The notes beneath the pieces were generated by a model that searched no databases, had not been told where the DNA came from, and worked only from the letters and a program-made list of their open reading frames with translations. A stretch of 64,000 nucleotides of DNA from contig JAWKLJ010000002.1 in the NCBI GenBank assembly GCA_041392805.1, positions 2,743,001 through 2,807,000 on the forward strand, in the 5' to 3' direction. The stretch comes from Saprospiraceae bacterium. Lineage in GTDB: Bacteria; Bacteroidota; Bacteroidia; Chitinophagales; Saprospiraceae. Of this stretch, positions 8,998 to 17,123 are shown one piece after another. The translations under genes were made by a program, and so were the position numbers. How positions within the stretch are numbered: the stretch's first letter is position 1; every line of letters starts with the position of its first letter.

Positions 8998-9038
8998 ACT
9001 ATTTTTACGCGGCAACGGACTCAAAACAATTTGTATAC

Positions 9039-9953
9039 ATGGCAAAACTAAGAACCAATCACCAGCAAAGTAGCGCAGGCGCCTCTGGCAACATTGTAAA
9101 GGTTGGCATTTTTGGAGCGATTATTGGTGGTTTATTTTTTCTGTTTAATCAATTCTCCGGCGTCGGGAATAGCGGTGAAACGGATTCAACCGAAACACCT
9201 AGAGAAGAAGTGGATCATCGACCGGCAGCAGACTTCTTACCCACTTCAAGTACGAATGACATTATCCACCATAAGTATTATTCCTTGTCTTATTCTGAGG
9301 AAGATGAGCAAGCTGAATGGGTTGCTTATCAGCTGACAAAGCAGAACTTAGAAAAGCCCTGGGTAGACCGGAAGGATGTTTTTATCCCGGACCCCAAGGT
9401 TAAATCAGGGTCTGCCACCCCTAAGGACTATAACGGATCGGGTTATGACCGAGGTCACATGGTTCCGGCGGCAGACATGTCTTTTTCAGAAGAGGCGATG
9501 GCGGAAACCTTTTACATGAGCAACATGAGTCCGCAATCTCGCAATTTCAATGGAGGTATCTGGCGAGAATTGGAGGAGTTGACTAGGACCTGGGCCAAGA
9601 AATTTGGGAGCCTTTATGTCGTGACAGGCCCCGTTTTGACTTACGAACCCAAGGGTTTTATTGGCGAAAATGAGGTAGCCATACCCGCTGCTTACTTCAA
9701 GGTATTATTAGATGGTTCTAAGCCAAATGCTAAGGGTATTGGCTTTATCTTACCCAATGAAATTAGCTATGAGCCTTTGTATAAATTTGCGGTTTCTATT
9801 GATAGGGTCGAGGAAATCAGTGGACTTGACTTTTTCCCTGATTTGCTGACAGATGAGGTGGAAGCGGAAGTGGAAGGCAATTTCAATATAGACCTTTGGC
9901 CTTTTAGTAAGCAAAAGTTTGAGGAACGAATTGAAAACTGGAATAAAAGATAA
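9039..9953 (+). CDS. Membrane-anchored DNA/RNA non-specific endonuclease (NucA/NucG type)
   Basis: A 304-residue nuclease of the beta-beta-alpha-metal family. The D-R-G-H motif is at 137-140 (H140 the general base), followed by M-V-P-A-A-D-M, S-N-M-S-P-Q (161-166) and N-F-N-G-G-I-W (169-175), which supply the metal-binding Asn. A hydrophobic segment at about 21-38 without a clear cleavage site suggests an N-terminal membrane anchor, so the enzyme probably acts outside the cytoplasm on extracellular nucleic acid. It lies 41 nt after the PorE-like gene and 4 nt before the HerA-like gene, suggesting a shared transcript. Confidence 0.9.
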   Translation: MAKLRTNHQQSSAGASGNIVKVGIFGAIIGGLFFLFNQFSGVGNSGETDSTETPREEVDHRPAADFLPTSSTNDIIHHKYYSLSYSEEDEQAEWVAYQLTKQNLEKPWVDRKDVFIPDPKVKSGSATPKDYNGSGYDRGHMVPAADMSFSEEAMAETFYMSNMSPQSRNFNGGIWRELEELTRTWAKKFGSLYVVTGPVLTYEPKGFIGENEVAIPAAYFKVLLDGSKPNAKGIGFILPNEISYEPLYKFAVSIDRVEEISGLDFFPDLLTDEVEAEVEGNFNIDLWPFSKQKFEERIENWNKR

Positions 9954-9957
9954 AAAA

Positions 9958-11523
9958 ATGTCCAAGAAAGACCAATTTATTGAGGAGCTTAACCAGGGGT
10001 ATACTTTTAAAGGAGCGTCAATCGCGCTTGGTGCTGCGGTTTTGGATGGCGAGGTACTAACCAATACCTTGGTAAAACTCCCCTTGAAGACATTAAACAG
10101 ACATGGACTCATAGCAGGAGCTACTGGTTCTGGTAAAACGAAAACTTTGCAAATTATAGCAGAGCAACTCTCCGCCAATAGTATCCCTGTGATGTTGATG
10201 GATATTAAAGGTGACTTAAGTGGTATTGCTGTTCCTAGCGAGGGACATCCCAAGATAGATCAGCGGCACGAAAAAATAGGGATTCCCTTTGCAGCAGACG
10301 GCAGTCCTGTTGAATTTTTGAGCCTATCCGAAGAGAAAGGAGCCCGGTTAAGGGCAACCGTGTCGGAATTTGGCCCCGTATTGTTTTCCAAAATCCTAGA
10401 CTTGAATGAAACACAGGGAGGAGTGGTCGCAGTTATTTTCAAATATTGTGATGATAAACAACTTCCGCTGTTGGATTTAAAAGATATTAAAAAAACACTT
10501 CAATACATTACGGGAGAAGGCAAAGAAGAAATAGAGAAAGAATACGGTCGAATTTCAACTGCATCTACTGGCTCTATCATGCGAAAAATCGTAGAATTAG
10601 AACAACAAGGAGCCGATATTTTCTTTGGAGAACGTTCTTTTGATGTAGCCGATTTGTGTCGTTTGGATGAAAATGGCAAGGGAATGGTCTCCGTTATCCG
10701 CCTGACGGATATTCAAGATAAGCCCAAGTTGTTCTCGACCTTTATGCTCCAGATGTTGGCTGAAATTTATGCCACTTTTCCAGAAGAAGGTGATTTAGAC
10801 CAACCGAAGCTCGTCATTTTTATCGATGAGGCCCATCTTGTTTTTGAAGAGGCATCTAGTGCATTGATGAATCAAATTGAAGCCATCGTCAAGCTAATTA
10901 GATCAAAAGGGGTAGGTTTGTTTTTTGTCACCCAAAACCCCGCGGATATTCCAGAAGATGTATTGGGGCAACTAGGTTTGAAAATTCAGCATGCCTTGCG
11001 TGCATTCACCGCGAAAGATAGGAAAGCCATTAAACTGGCTGCACAAAATTATCCAATCACTACCTATTATGATGTAGATCAGCTCCTGACAGCCTTAGGA
11101 ATAGGTGAAGCATTGGTTACGGTTTTAAACGAAAAAGGTATCCCTACGCCTCTTGTTCATACGATGTTGCGGGCACCACAGTCTAGAATGGACATCTTAA
11201 GCGAATCGGAAATAAATGCTATTTTAAAGGAATCTCGCTTGATAAAAAAATACAATGAGGAAATAGATAGGGAAAGCGCCTATGAGATACTGCAAGAGAA
11301 AATTGATGCTTTCCAGGAAGAGCAGCAACAAGCAGAACTGAAGCAACAAAAAGAAAAAGCAGCCAGAAGTACCGCTGGAAGTCGCAACCAAAAAAGCACC
11401 CTTGAAAAAATCGTCAATAATACCACTACGAGACAAATTGGAAGGACCATTGCCCGGGAATTAACGAGAGGGTTGTTAGGCGTATTGGGTATTAAATCGA
11501 CGACGACCAGGAGGAGAAAATAA
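9958..11523 (+). CDS. HerA-like/DUF853 family ATPase
   Basis: A 521-residue FtsK/HerA-superfamily ATPase. Walker A is G-A-T-G-S-G-K-T at 54-61. Walker B is L-V-I-F-I-D-E-A-H near 285-293, and F-F-V-T-Q-N-P-A-D-I-P follows as the sensor segment. The Q-F-I-E-E-L-N-Q-G-Y start and the overall plan match the DUF853 (YjgR-like) family of predicted nucleic-acid-translocating ATPases, typically about 500 residues. The C terminus has a Q/E/K-rich coiled coil (about 440-475) and a basic tail. I chose the ATG at 9958, 4 nt after the nuclease stop. The biological role of the family is unproven. No defence-type partner such as a Sir2 or DUF4297 protein is adjacent. Confidence 0.85.
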   Translation: MSKKDQFIEELNQGYTFKGASIALGAAVLDGEVLTNTLVKLPLKTLNRHGLIAGATGSGKTKTLQIIAEQLSANSIPVMLMDIKGDLSGIAVPSEGHPKIDQRHEKIGIPFAADGSPVEFLSLSEEKGARLRATVSEFGPVLFSKILDLNETQGGVVAVIFKYCDDKQLPLLDLKDIKKTLQYITGEGKEEIEKEYGRISTASTGSIMRKIVELEQQGADIFFGERSFDVADLCRLDENGKGMVSVIRLTDIQDKPKLFSTFMLQMLAEIYATFPEEGDLDQPKLVIFIDEAHLVFEEASSALMNQIEAIVKLIRSKGVGLFFVTQNPADIPEDVLGQLGLKIQHALRAFTAKDRKAIKLAAQNYPITTYYDVDQLLTALGIGEALVTVLNEKGIPTPLVHTMLRAPQSRMDILSESEINAILKESRLIKKYNEEIDRESAYEILQEKIDAFQEEQQQAELKQQKEKAARSTAGSRNQKSTLEKIVNNTTTRQIGRTIARELTRGLLGVLGIKSTTTRRRK

Positions 11524-11554
11524 TTGACCGGATGCGAAGGCCATCAATACCTGA

Positions 11555-12133
11555 TTAATCTTCATCAACAAAGACGCCTTTGGCTTGGAATCTTTTGCAG
11601 TAGGAGGTCCAAGGCGTATCTTTGTAATGATTTTCAGCGAAGTATTTAACAATTTGCATCAATTGATCCGGGGTTTTAAAACCGACCAGCCCCTGGATGA
11701 TATTAGTTGATTCATCCAGAAAAACGATCGAAGGAAAACTCATTCTTCCTTGTAGCATCTCTATGGCTAATTCGTGATAAGTCCGTTTTCCAGCGGTGGT
11801 AATAGCATATTTTTTTTCCTTGAAGAGGATAATGTCCTCTTGCTCCGCATTAAACTTAACAGGGTAAAAGTTTTCATTGATGAATTGGATGATAGCGGGA
11901 TGTTTTAAAGTTGTCTTGTCCATTAGCTCGCACCATTGGCACCAGTCTGTGTAAAAATCGATCATGATTTTCCTGGGCTCATCCTTGTTTTTTTCAATGG
12001 CTTGTTCGAGGCTAATCCATTGAATCTCTGGCGCAATTTCTTGTTGCACAGCTGTTTGTGAAATAAGGTTGGGCTGAACAAAAACAAACAATAAAAGCGT
12101 TAAAAGTGCACTTATCGTTCTCATTTCAAACAT
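11555..12133 (-). CDS. Exported thioredoxin-fold protein
   Basis: A 192-residue protein with a Sec signal peptide and a thioredoxin-like domain carrying the redox motif W-C-Q-W-C (C65 and C68 counted from the ATG at 12133) after F-Y-T-D. The cis-Pro region is S-F-P-S-I-V-F-L-D. This is the DUF255/thioredoxin_7-like family of periplasmic thiol reductants or disulfide-handling proteins. The ATG at 12133 or 12124 gives the signal peptide; an upstream start at 12181 is less likely. A well-formed Bacteroidota promoter lies at 12222-12252. It converges with the HerA-like gene. Confidence 0.85.
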   Translation of the reverse strand: MFEMRTISALLTLLLFVFVQPNLISQTAVQQEIAPEIQWISLEQAIEKNKDEPRKIMIDFYTDWCQWCELMDKTTLKHPAIIQFINENFYPVKFNAEQEDIILFKEKKYAITTAGKRTYHELAIEMLQGRMSFPSIVFLDESTNIIQGLVGFKTPDQLMQIVKYFAENHYKDTPWTSYCKRFQAKGVFVDED

Positions 12134-12221
12134 AATTGTTTTCTCTAGTAATCCGTTTAAGCTTCCCTTGATAATTAGCAACTATTTTAGTTTCCATGTT
12201 ATCAAGTCTCAGTACAAGAAA

Positions 12222-12252
12222 CAAAAATATTCGTTTTCTTATGATTAGCAAA
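12222..12252 (-). promoter_or_regulatory. Bacteroidota-type promoter for the thioredoxin-fold gene
   Basis: On the minus strand TTTG (12252-12249) and TATTTTTG (12229-12222) are separated by exactly 19 nt. This fits the TTTG-N19-TAnnTTTG consensus of Bacteroidota primary-sigma promoters. It implies a leader of roughly 85-90 nt. Confidence 0.65.
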
Positions 12253-12411
12253 AGGACATTTAAACTAAGTTTAACAAATTATATTCCTCTTGGCTTAAAG
12301 TTTAACATTTACAAAAAAGTAATTTCTTTCCTTCTTTGACAATTTTTGCGGTCAAGGGAAATAGAAAGGTAAATGCGAACAAGGAAGCGGTGTCTTTTGC
12401 TTTCCCTTGAC

Positions 12412-13476
12412 TCAAAAACGCAGAAATTCTTTTTGGATGATTCTTAGCTGGTCGGTTGCTATTTGAATGTTTTCGTGAGTGGAGCCCTTGGGAAATGGGG
12501 GCGTTGGAATCCCCTCTGCTAAATAAACAGGAGACGTAAAAATCCTGGCTTCATCCCAAAGCCCTTGCTGGATGAAGTCTGCTAACAATTGAGCTCCGCC
12601 TTCAACGATGAGGCTGGTTTTATTTTGGAGATAAAGGTGATCGAGTATTTGTTGGATGGTATTTTGCTCGGGTTTTAAAGTGACAAAGTTAAGATTGGGG
12701 CGATTAGGGGGAGGGGTCACGGAATTGGTATAGACAAAAGTAGGTAGGGTGCCATCAAAAAGCCTGAGGGAGGGAGGCAATCGCAGGGATTTATCTATCA
12801 CTAATCGAGTGGGAGAGGGGCCATAGAAGTACCTATTGTTCAGCTGCGGATTATCCAAAAGCGCGGTGTTCGTACCCACCAAAATGGCGTCCGATTCGCT
12901 TCTCCATTTATGTACAAGCCTTTTGGAATAAGGATTAGTCATCCAGAAGGCCGCAGTAGGCTCCTTTGGTGCGATAAAGCCATCAAGGCTAAGTGCATAT
13001 TTGAGTATGATATAAGGTCTGCGTTGTATAACAAAAGTATTTCGTGTGGCACTTAATCTTTTTCCCTCTTCCCCTAGTACATTCAAGATGACTTCGACCC
13101 CAGCATCCTGCAAGATTTTTACGCCCATGCCATCTACCCCTGGGCTGTGGTCAATACAGGAAATGACCACTTTGGGGATTTTGTGCTGGAGAATCAAATT
13201 TGTACAGGGAGGCGTTTTTCCGTAAATCGAACAAGGTTCCAGCGAAACATACAGGCAAGATTCTTTTAGAAGATATAGGTCTTTTTTACTTACACTATTG
13301 ACAGCGTTTACCTCTGCATGCGGGCCACCATATCGTTGATGGTATCCTTCTCCAATGATTCGATCCTGGTAAACGATAAGGGCGCCAACAATAGGATTAG
13401 GGGCTGTAAATCCTCGCCCCAGGCGGGCCAGATCAAAGCAACGCTGTATATAGGCGGAGTGGTTTAGCTGCATCAT
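12412..13476 (-). CDS. ribD: Bifunctional riboflavin biosynthesis deaminase/reductase RibD
   Basis: A 354-residue two-domain enzyme of riboflavin synthesis. The N-terminal cytidine-deaminase-type domain has H-A-E at 53-55 and zinc cysteines in E-P-C-S-I-Y-G-K-T-P-P-C (C82 and C91). It deaminates diaminohydroxyphosphoribosylaminopyrimidine. The C-terminal NADPH-dependent reductase domain starts near residue 140 with R-P-Y-I-I-L-K-Y-A-L-S-L-D-G and reduces the ribose side chain. I chose the ATG at 13476; a TTG six codons upstream also fits. Both domains look intact and the length is typical. It appears to be a single gene, with other rib genes not present here. Confidence 0.94.
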   Translation of the reverse strand: MMQLNHSAYIQRCFDLARLGRGFTAPNPIVGALIVYQDRIIGEGYHQRYGGPHAEVNAVNSVSKKDLYLLKESCLYVSLEPCSIYGKTPPCTNLILQHKIPKVVISCIDHSPGVDGMGVKILQDAGVEVILNVLGEEGKRLSATRNTFVIQRRPYIILKYALSLDGFIAPKEPTAAFWMTNPYSKRLVHKWRSESDAILVGTNTALLDNPQLNNRYFYGPSPTRLVIDKSLRLPPSLRLFDGTLPTFVYTNSVTPPPNRPNLNFVTLKPEQNTIQQILDHLYLQNKTSLIVEGGAQLLADFIQQGLWDEARIFTSPVYLAEGIPTPPFPKGSTHENIQIATDQLRIIQKEFLRF

Positions 13477-13788
13477 AATTGCTTGAAGCAGCAATATAAA
13501 ATTATTTGGAGTTTTTGTAGCTTTAAAGCCTTGTAACTTTTATGGGAATGGTCACTTTGCTATTCAGCGGGAACAGGTAAGGAAAAAATACATTATAAAA
13601 AAAACCAATATTTATAGCTAAGGGCGCTATAAATGAGGTAAACGCTTTTTTGTATAGAGAATATTCCTTATCTTTCGGATGTAATCCCCAACAAGCTTTT
13701 TTCCCATTATTAGCTTTCCATTATGTATTCTCCTCAAAATCAAACCCTGAAACATCTTTTTTATTGTTAACCACAAAATTCAGTAAGC
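13477..13788. other. Divergent AT-rich intergenic region
   Basis: This 312-bp gap lies between ribD and the AP2-domain gene. It holds a perfect 9-bp inverted repeat at 13610-13634. No convincing small gene was seen. Confidence 0.5.
13610..13634. promoter_or_regulatory. Palindromic operator-like site upstream of the AP2-domain gene
   Basis: ATTTATAGC (13610-13618) and GCTATAAAT (13626-13634) are perfect inverted repeats with a 7-nt spacer. It sits about 155 nt upstream of the AP2/HNH gene in the divergent region. It could be a dimeric regulator site or a small hairpin. Confidence 0.4.
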
Positions 13789-14328
13789 GTGTTGTACAAA
13801 GTAAAACTGAAGAATGCTGAGGATGAGGTTTTGCTAGATGACAAGGTTTATGAATACCTGACCATTGATCCTTACCTGGTCAGAGTTGATTTTATTAATA
13901 ACTTGCGCAAACATTCAAGCGGATGTGCAGTTTTTCAAAAAACCTGGAAGCGTGCAGATGGGGGATACAAAACAGAAACCATCTATCTTCACAAACTCAT
14001 CGCAGAAAAATTCTTGACTCAGACAAAAATGGGCCACCGGAACCTCGTTGGGGCCAAAAATGGTAACAAGTTGGACTGTCGTTTGGAGAATCTATTGTAT
14101 CGATCAAGGTCTGTTGCTAGTAGAAAAAGGAAAACAAGCAGCAAGACTGGATATACTGGGGTCTACAAAGAAAACAACCGTTACAGGGCGGTCATTTCGG
14201 TTGACAGGAAATCTGTTCACATTGGTATGTTCTCCACAGCAGAAGAAGCGGCATTAGCCTACAATAAAAAGTCTAGAGAATTGTACGGCGAAGATGGAAA
14301 AGTTAACGTAATCAAGTCTCAAAAATAA
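13789..14328 (+). CDS. AP2-domain protein with degenerate HNH-endonuclease-like region
   Basis: A 179-residue DNA-binding-type protein. Residues about 62-105 resemble an HNH_3-type homing-nuclease fold (L-H-K-L-I-A-E-K-F near 67-75, N-G-N-K-L-D-C-R-L-E-N-L at 91-102). However, the usual N-H-x-D-G-N-K segment reads G-A-K-N-G-N-K here, so the catalytic His appears to be missing. Residues 121-174 form an AP2/ERF DNA-binding domain (G-Y-T-G-V-Y, R-Y-R-A-V-I, G-M-F-S-T-A-E-E-A-A-L-A-Y). HNH-AP2 proteins are usually free-standing homing endonucleases in phages and bacteria. The start is GTG at 13789, or TTG at 13792. A strong terminator follows. It may be a laterally acquired gene retained as a DNA-binding protein. 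Confidence 0.8.
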   Translation: MLYKVKLKNAEDEVLLDDKVYEYLTIDPYLVRVDFINNLRKHSSGCAVFQKTWKRADGGYKTETIYLHKLIAEKFLTQTKMGHRNLVGAKNGNKLDCRLENLLYRSRSVASRKRKTSSKTGYTGVYKENNRYRAVISVDRKSVHIGMFSTAEEAALAYNKKSRELYGEDGKVNVIKSQK

Positions 14329-14366
14329 TCGAAAGAGACTAACAAGCAAAACCTTACTAAAACACT

Positions 14367-15056
14367 TTAGTGGCTGGAATTTTCCAGCCTTTTTTTTGCC
14401 CTGGTCATTTCTCTTTTGCCTGGAGGTCCTTTGAGGGATTCAACGGTAAAGCCAACAGTTTTCAGTGCTCTTTTTACGATGCCTTTTGCACAATAGGTGA
14501 CAAGTATTCCGTTGTTTTTCAGTGATTTATACATTATTCGGAGCATGTCTTCTTCCCACAATTCGGGCTGAGCACTTGGTGCGAAAGCATCAAAAAAGAT
14601 GATGTCAAAGACGGGCTCAAAATCTAGTGCCTGAAAATCTTTCAGCCATTTTGTAAAGGTAAAATTAGGGCTGATGGGCATAGGTATTCCCCATTCCATG
14701 CTATGCATTTGTTCGAAAAGTGGGCGTAGCGAAGGCACCCTTAGTTCTTCCGGATAATTGAGTTGTTTGGCTGACTCGAAGGGCAGGGGGTAATTTTCGA
14801 CGGCCACATAATCTATGTGCAGGCCTTTGTTTTTGGCATCAATCAGGCTCAAAAATGCATTTAGCCCCGTGCCAAACCCAATTTCGAGAATAGCGATATC
14901 CGGTTGGGCAAGTGCTTTTTCGAAAAGGCCTGCTTTTATGAATACATGCTCGGATTCTTGAATAGCACCATATTTGGAATGGTAACTAACACCATAGGTA
15001 GCAGAAAAGACAGAATGGGAGCCATCCTGTGTATCAAAAATTACTAGGTCTGTCAT
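14367..15056 (-). CDS. mnmD: tRNA 5-methylaminomethyl-2-thiouridine methyltransferase MnmD
   Basis: A 229-residue SAM-dependent methyltransferase of the MnmD (DUF752) family. It performs the last methylation of the wobble uridine mnm5s2U34 in certain tRNAs. Motif I is I-L-E-I-G-F-G-T-G-L-N-A near residues 55-66, and D-I-I-F-F-D-A-F-A-P-S-A-Q-P-E-L-W near 147-163 is the family's diagnostic active-site segment. Unlike the enterobacterial MnmC fusion, the oxidoreductase domain is absent; stand-alone MnmD is usual in Bacteroidota. The last codons overlap the terminator of the convergent AP2-domain gene. Confidence 0.92.
   Translation of the reverse strand: MTDLVIFDTQDGSHSVFSATYGVSYHSKYGAIQESEHVFIKAGLFEKALAQPDIAILEIGFGTGLNAFLSLIDAKNKGLHIDYVAVENYPLPFESAKQLNYPEELRVPSLRPLFEQMHSMEWGIPMPISPNFTFTKWLKDFQALDFEPVFDIIFFDAFAPSAQPELWEEDMLRIMYKSLKNNGILVTYCAKGIVKRALKTVGFTVESLKGPPGKREMTRAKKRLENSSH
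14372..14398 (+). terminator. Rho-independent terminator of the AP2-domain gene
   Basis: GGCTGGAA (14372-14379) pairs with TTCCAGCC (14382-14389) and a run of eight T follows. It lies 43 nt after the AP2-domain gene stop and inside the last codons of the convergent mnmD gene. Confidence 0.8.
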
Positions 15057-15122
15057 AAATGTGGGGCCAACGATTAATAGTCATCATCAATTCTTTGTGA
15101 AGCGGCTAACCATTGACAATAT

Positions 15123-15470
15123 TTAGTGGGAGTTTCCAAATACTCCTCGGAGTTCTCTCACGGTGATATCCAAATGGGAGGAATGATGAATACATTGACC
15201 ATCTTTGATGAGCAACACTTGCGGAGACTCGTGGGGAATGCCAAATGTCTGAGCGATTAGTTGCGAAATAGGACGGTCCGTGATCACATCAATAAAAAAG
15301 GAATGAACTTCATCTTCTACAAAGTCCCAACTACCCTCTAATCTAAATTTGGCCATTGAACTGATGGGACATCGGCTACTGTGTTTGAATATAACACAGG
15401 CTTTATCTTTGGATAATTCAATGATTTCTTCTATCTGGGAGGGATGATTAAACGGATTCCAGTTGATCAT
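15123..15470 (-). CDS. ytxJ: Bacillithiol-system monothiol redox protein YtxJ
   Basis: A 115-residue thioredoxin-fold protein with a single active-site Cys in H-S-S-R-C-P-I-S (C34). That motif is diagnostic for the YtxJ monothiol bacilliredoxin family, which is thought to remove bacillithiol from protein thiols in Firmicutes and many Bacteroidota. It is cytosolic with no signal peptide. The ATG at 15470 is one base past the stop codon of the small upstream lipoprotein gene on the same strand, so the two are probably translationally coupled. mnmD follows downstream on the same strand after 66 nt. Confidence 0.9.
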   Translation of the reverse strand: MINWNPFNHPSQIEEIIELSKDKACVIFKHSSRCPISSMAKFRLEGSWDFVEDEVHSFFIDVITDRPISQLIAQTFGIPHESPQVLLIKDGQCIHHSSHLDITVRELRGVFGNSH

Positions 15471-15471
15471 G

Positions 15472-15639
15472 CTATATTTTAACTACGGCTTGTACAACTA
15501 CCTTCACAATTTGTACGACCGTTTCGTTCATGGAAAAGTTGCTAGGGCAACCATAACCTCTGTTGCAAGAAGTGAAAGTGCTGAAAACCATCAAAAAGGT
15601 AAACAGGCTTAGTAACTGCTTGAATTTTCTACTTTTCAT
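15472..15639 (-). CDS. Small 55-residue lipoprotein with C-N-R-G-Y-G-C-P motif
   Basis: This short reading frame starts at the ATG at 15639 and stops at 15472, one base before the ytxJ start codon. The product has a basic N terminus (M-K-S-R-K-F-K), a hydrophobic core and a lipobox-like T-F-T-S-C at 21-25, then N-R-G-Y-G-C-P-S-N-F-S-M. Cleavage at C25 would leave a 31-residue lipid-anchored peptide with one further Cys (C31) and a Val-rich tail. Tight coupling to ytxJ supports a real gene, and I recall similar tiny G-C-P-S-N-F lipoproteins from Bacteroidota. The function is unknown; a thiol-related role at the envelope is only a guess. Confidence 0.72.
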   Translation of the reverse strand: MKSRKFKQLLSLFTFLMVFSTFTSCNRGYGCPSNFSMNETVVQIVKVVVQAVVKI

Positions 15640-16036
15640 CGGAGTCTAATTTTTGATATGTTGGGAATTAAAAGAAATATTAACGCATTTCTGGAAAAAA
15701 AAGTTTTCCCTATGCGATAAAAGCGCCAATTGGCTCACAAAAGTAAGTATTTCATTTATAATTAATATCATTTTCAGAATGATTCTATTACACACTATAT
15801 TATCTTTTACGATTTGTCTCCTTTATTCAGTGGTTTGACGAGGACAAAAGGCTAAATTTAAAAATAATCAGCACATTTCGTTGCTTATTCATGAGCCACT
15901 AAATAAAGGTGTATTGACAAACAAAAATGTCCTTTCTGTGTTATTTCTTTTAGTAAAATTTATCAAAAGCTGGTTTAATGCTGACTTTTAGTATTTTTGC
16001 GCCAATCTTTTTACCCATATACATCAAACATACATT
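15640..16036. other. Divergent intergenic region upstream of pdhB
   Basis: This is 397 bp of AT-rich sequence. TATTTTTG at 15992-15999 fits the -7 element of a Bacteroidota promoter for pdhB (about 40 nt to the ATG), but no clear -33 TTTG is seen. An open stretch at 15653-15838 looks non-coding. Confidence 0.45.
15992..15999 (+). promoter_or_regulatory. Possible -7 promoter element of pdhB
   Basis: TATTTTTG matches TAnnTTTG and stands 37 nt upstream of the pdhB ATG. The -33 partner is weak or absent. Confidence 0.3.
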
Positions 16037-17023
16037 ATGTCTAGAGAATTAGCATTACGCGACGCCTTAAACGAGGCCATGATAGAAGAAATGCGCCGAG
16101 ATGAAACGGTGTTTTTGATGGGCGAAGAAGTGGCTGAATACAATGGTGCCTATAAGGTAAGTAAGGGGATGTTGGATGAGTTCGGTCCAAAGCGTGTAAT
16201 TGATACACCGATTGCAGAGTTAGGCTTTGCTGGTATTGGCGTAGGCGCTGCCATGAATGGTTTGCGTCCGATCATCGAATTTATGACCTGGAATTTCGCT
16301 ATTCTGGCTTTTGATCAAATTGTAAATAATGCCGCCAAGACTTTGTCGCAATCTGCTGGTAATTTTAACTGCCCCATCGTATTTCGTGGTCCTTCTGGTG
16401 CTGCTGGGCAGCTAGCGCAGCAACATAGCCAAACTTTTGAAAGTTGGATGGCTAATGTTCCTGGTCTGAAGGTTATTTCCTGCATTGATCCCGCCGATGC
16501 CAAAGGACTTTTGAAGTCTGCGATCAGAGATAATGACCCGATCTGTATGATGGAATCGGAGTTGCTATATGGACACAAGGGGATCGTTCCTGAAGGGGAA
16601 TACCTGACGCCTATCGGTGTAGCTGCTGTGAGGAGAGAAGGTACAGATGTTACGATTGTTTCTTTCAATAAATTGGTACTTACTTCCTTGGAAGCGGCAG
16701 ACGAGTTGGCAAAAGAAGGTATTTCGGCCGAGGTCATCGATTTGAGAACCATTCGTCCATTGGATCACCAAACCTTGGTCAATTCCCTTAAGAAAACCAA
16801 TCGGATGGTGGTGGTGGATGAGTCCTGGCCCTTTGCAGGTGTTTCCGCTGAGATTGCTTACGAGATGCAGAAATACGCCTTTGATCACCTTGACGCACCT
16901 ATTACCCGAGTGAATGTGGCAGATACTTCTTTGCCTTATGCACCTACCCTGGTTGATGCTTTTATGCCAAATCCTGCGAAAGTAATAAAGGCGGTAAAAG
17001 AAGTGATGTATATTAAATCTTAG
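16037..17023 (+). CDS. pdhB: Pyruvate dehydrogenase E1 component, beta subunit
   Basis: A 328-residue transketolase-like protein, the beta subunit of the heterotetrameric E1 of the 2-oxoacid dehydrogenase complex that decarboxylates pyruvate with thiamine diphosphate. Typical segments are present: M-G-E-E-V-A-E-Y-N-G-A-Y-K-V-S-K-G at about 28-44, D-T-P-I-A-E-L-G-F-A-G-I-G (55-67; E in this segment contacts the cofactor), R-G-P-S-G-A-A-G-Q-L-A-Q-Q-H-S-Q near 118-133 and D-L-R-T-I-R-P-L-D near 236. The match is closest to PdhB rather than branched-chain enzymes. The alpha subunit is not adjacent. A strong hairpin terminator follows. Confidence 0.94.
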   Translation: MSRELALRDALNEAMIEEMRRDETVFLMGEEVAEYNGAYKVSKGMLDEFGPKRVIDTPIAELGFAGIGVGAAMNGLRPIIEFMTWNFAILAFDQIVNNAAKTLSQSAGNFNCPIVFRGPSGAAGQLAQQHSQTFESWMANVPGLKVISCIDPADAKGLLKSAIRDNDPICMMESELLYGHKGIVPEGEYLTPIGVAAVRREGTDVTIVSFNKLVLTSLEAADELAKEGISAEVIDLRTIRPLDHQTLVNSLKKTNRMVVVDESWPFAGVSAEIAYEMQKYAFDHLDAPITRVNVADTSLPYAPTLVDAFMPNPAKVIKAVKEVMYIKS

Positions 17024-17052
17024 GGGAGGACAGAGGAGAGAGGACAGATGAG

Positions 17053-17100
17053 AGAGACCGCTGCGTGGAGAGACGAAAAATCTTGCGCAGCGGTCTCTTT
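17053..17100. terminator. Strong hairpin terminator between pdhB and the convergent gene
   Basis: AGAGACCGCTGCG (17053-17065) pairs perfectly with CGCAGCGGTCTCT (17086-17098), a 13-bp stem with a 20-nt loop, followed by a T-rich run. It sits between two convergent genes and may stop both. A purine-rich run of GAGGACAGA-like repeats precedes it. Confidence 0.78.
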
Positions 17101-17123
17101 TATTTATTCATCAATGAATTGGA

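Noticed and set aside
9750..10253. 167-codon antisense frame across the nuclease/HerA junction
   Set aside because: It overlaps two strongly supported genes and has no domain signal.
15653..15838. 61-codon plus-strand frame with hydrophobic end
   Set aside because: It starts with TTG, has AT-driven composition (Ile/Phe runs) and lies in the pdhB control region. It could be a tiny membrane protein, but nothing supports it.
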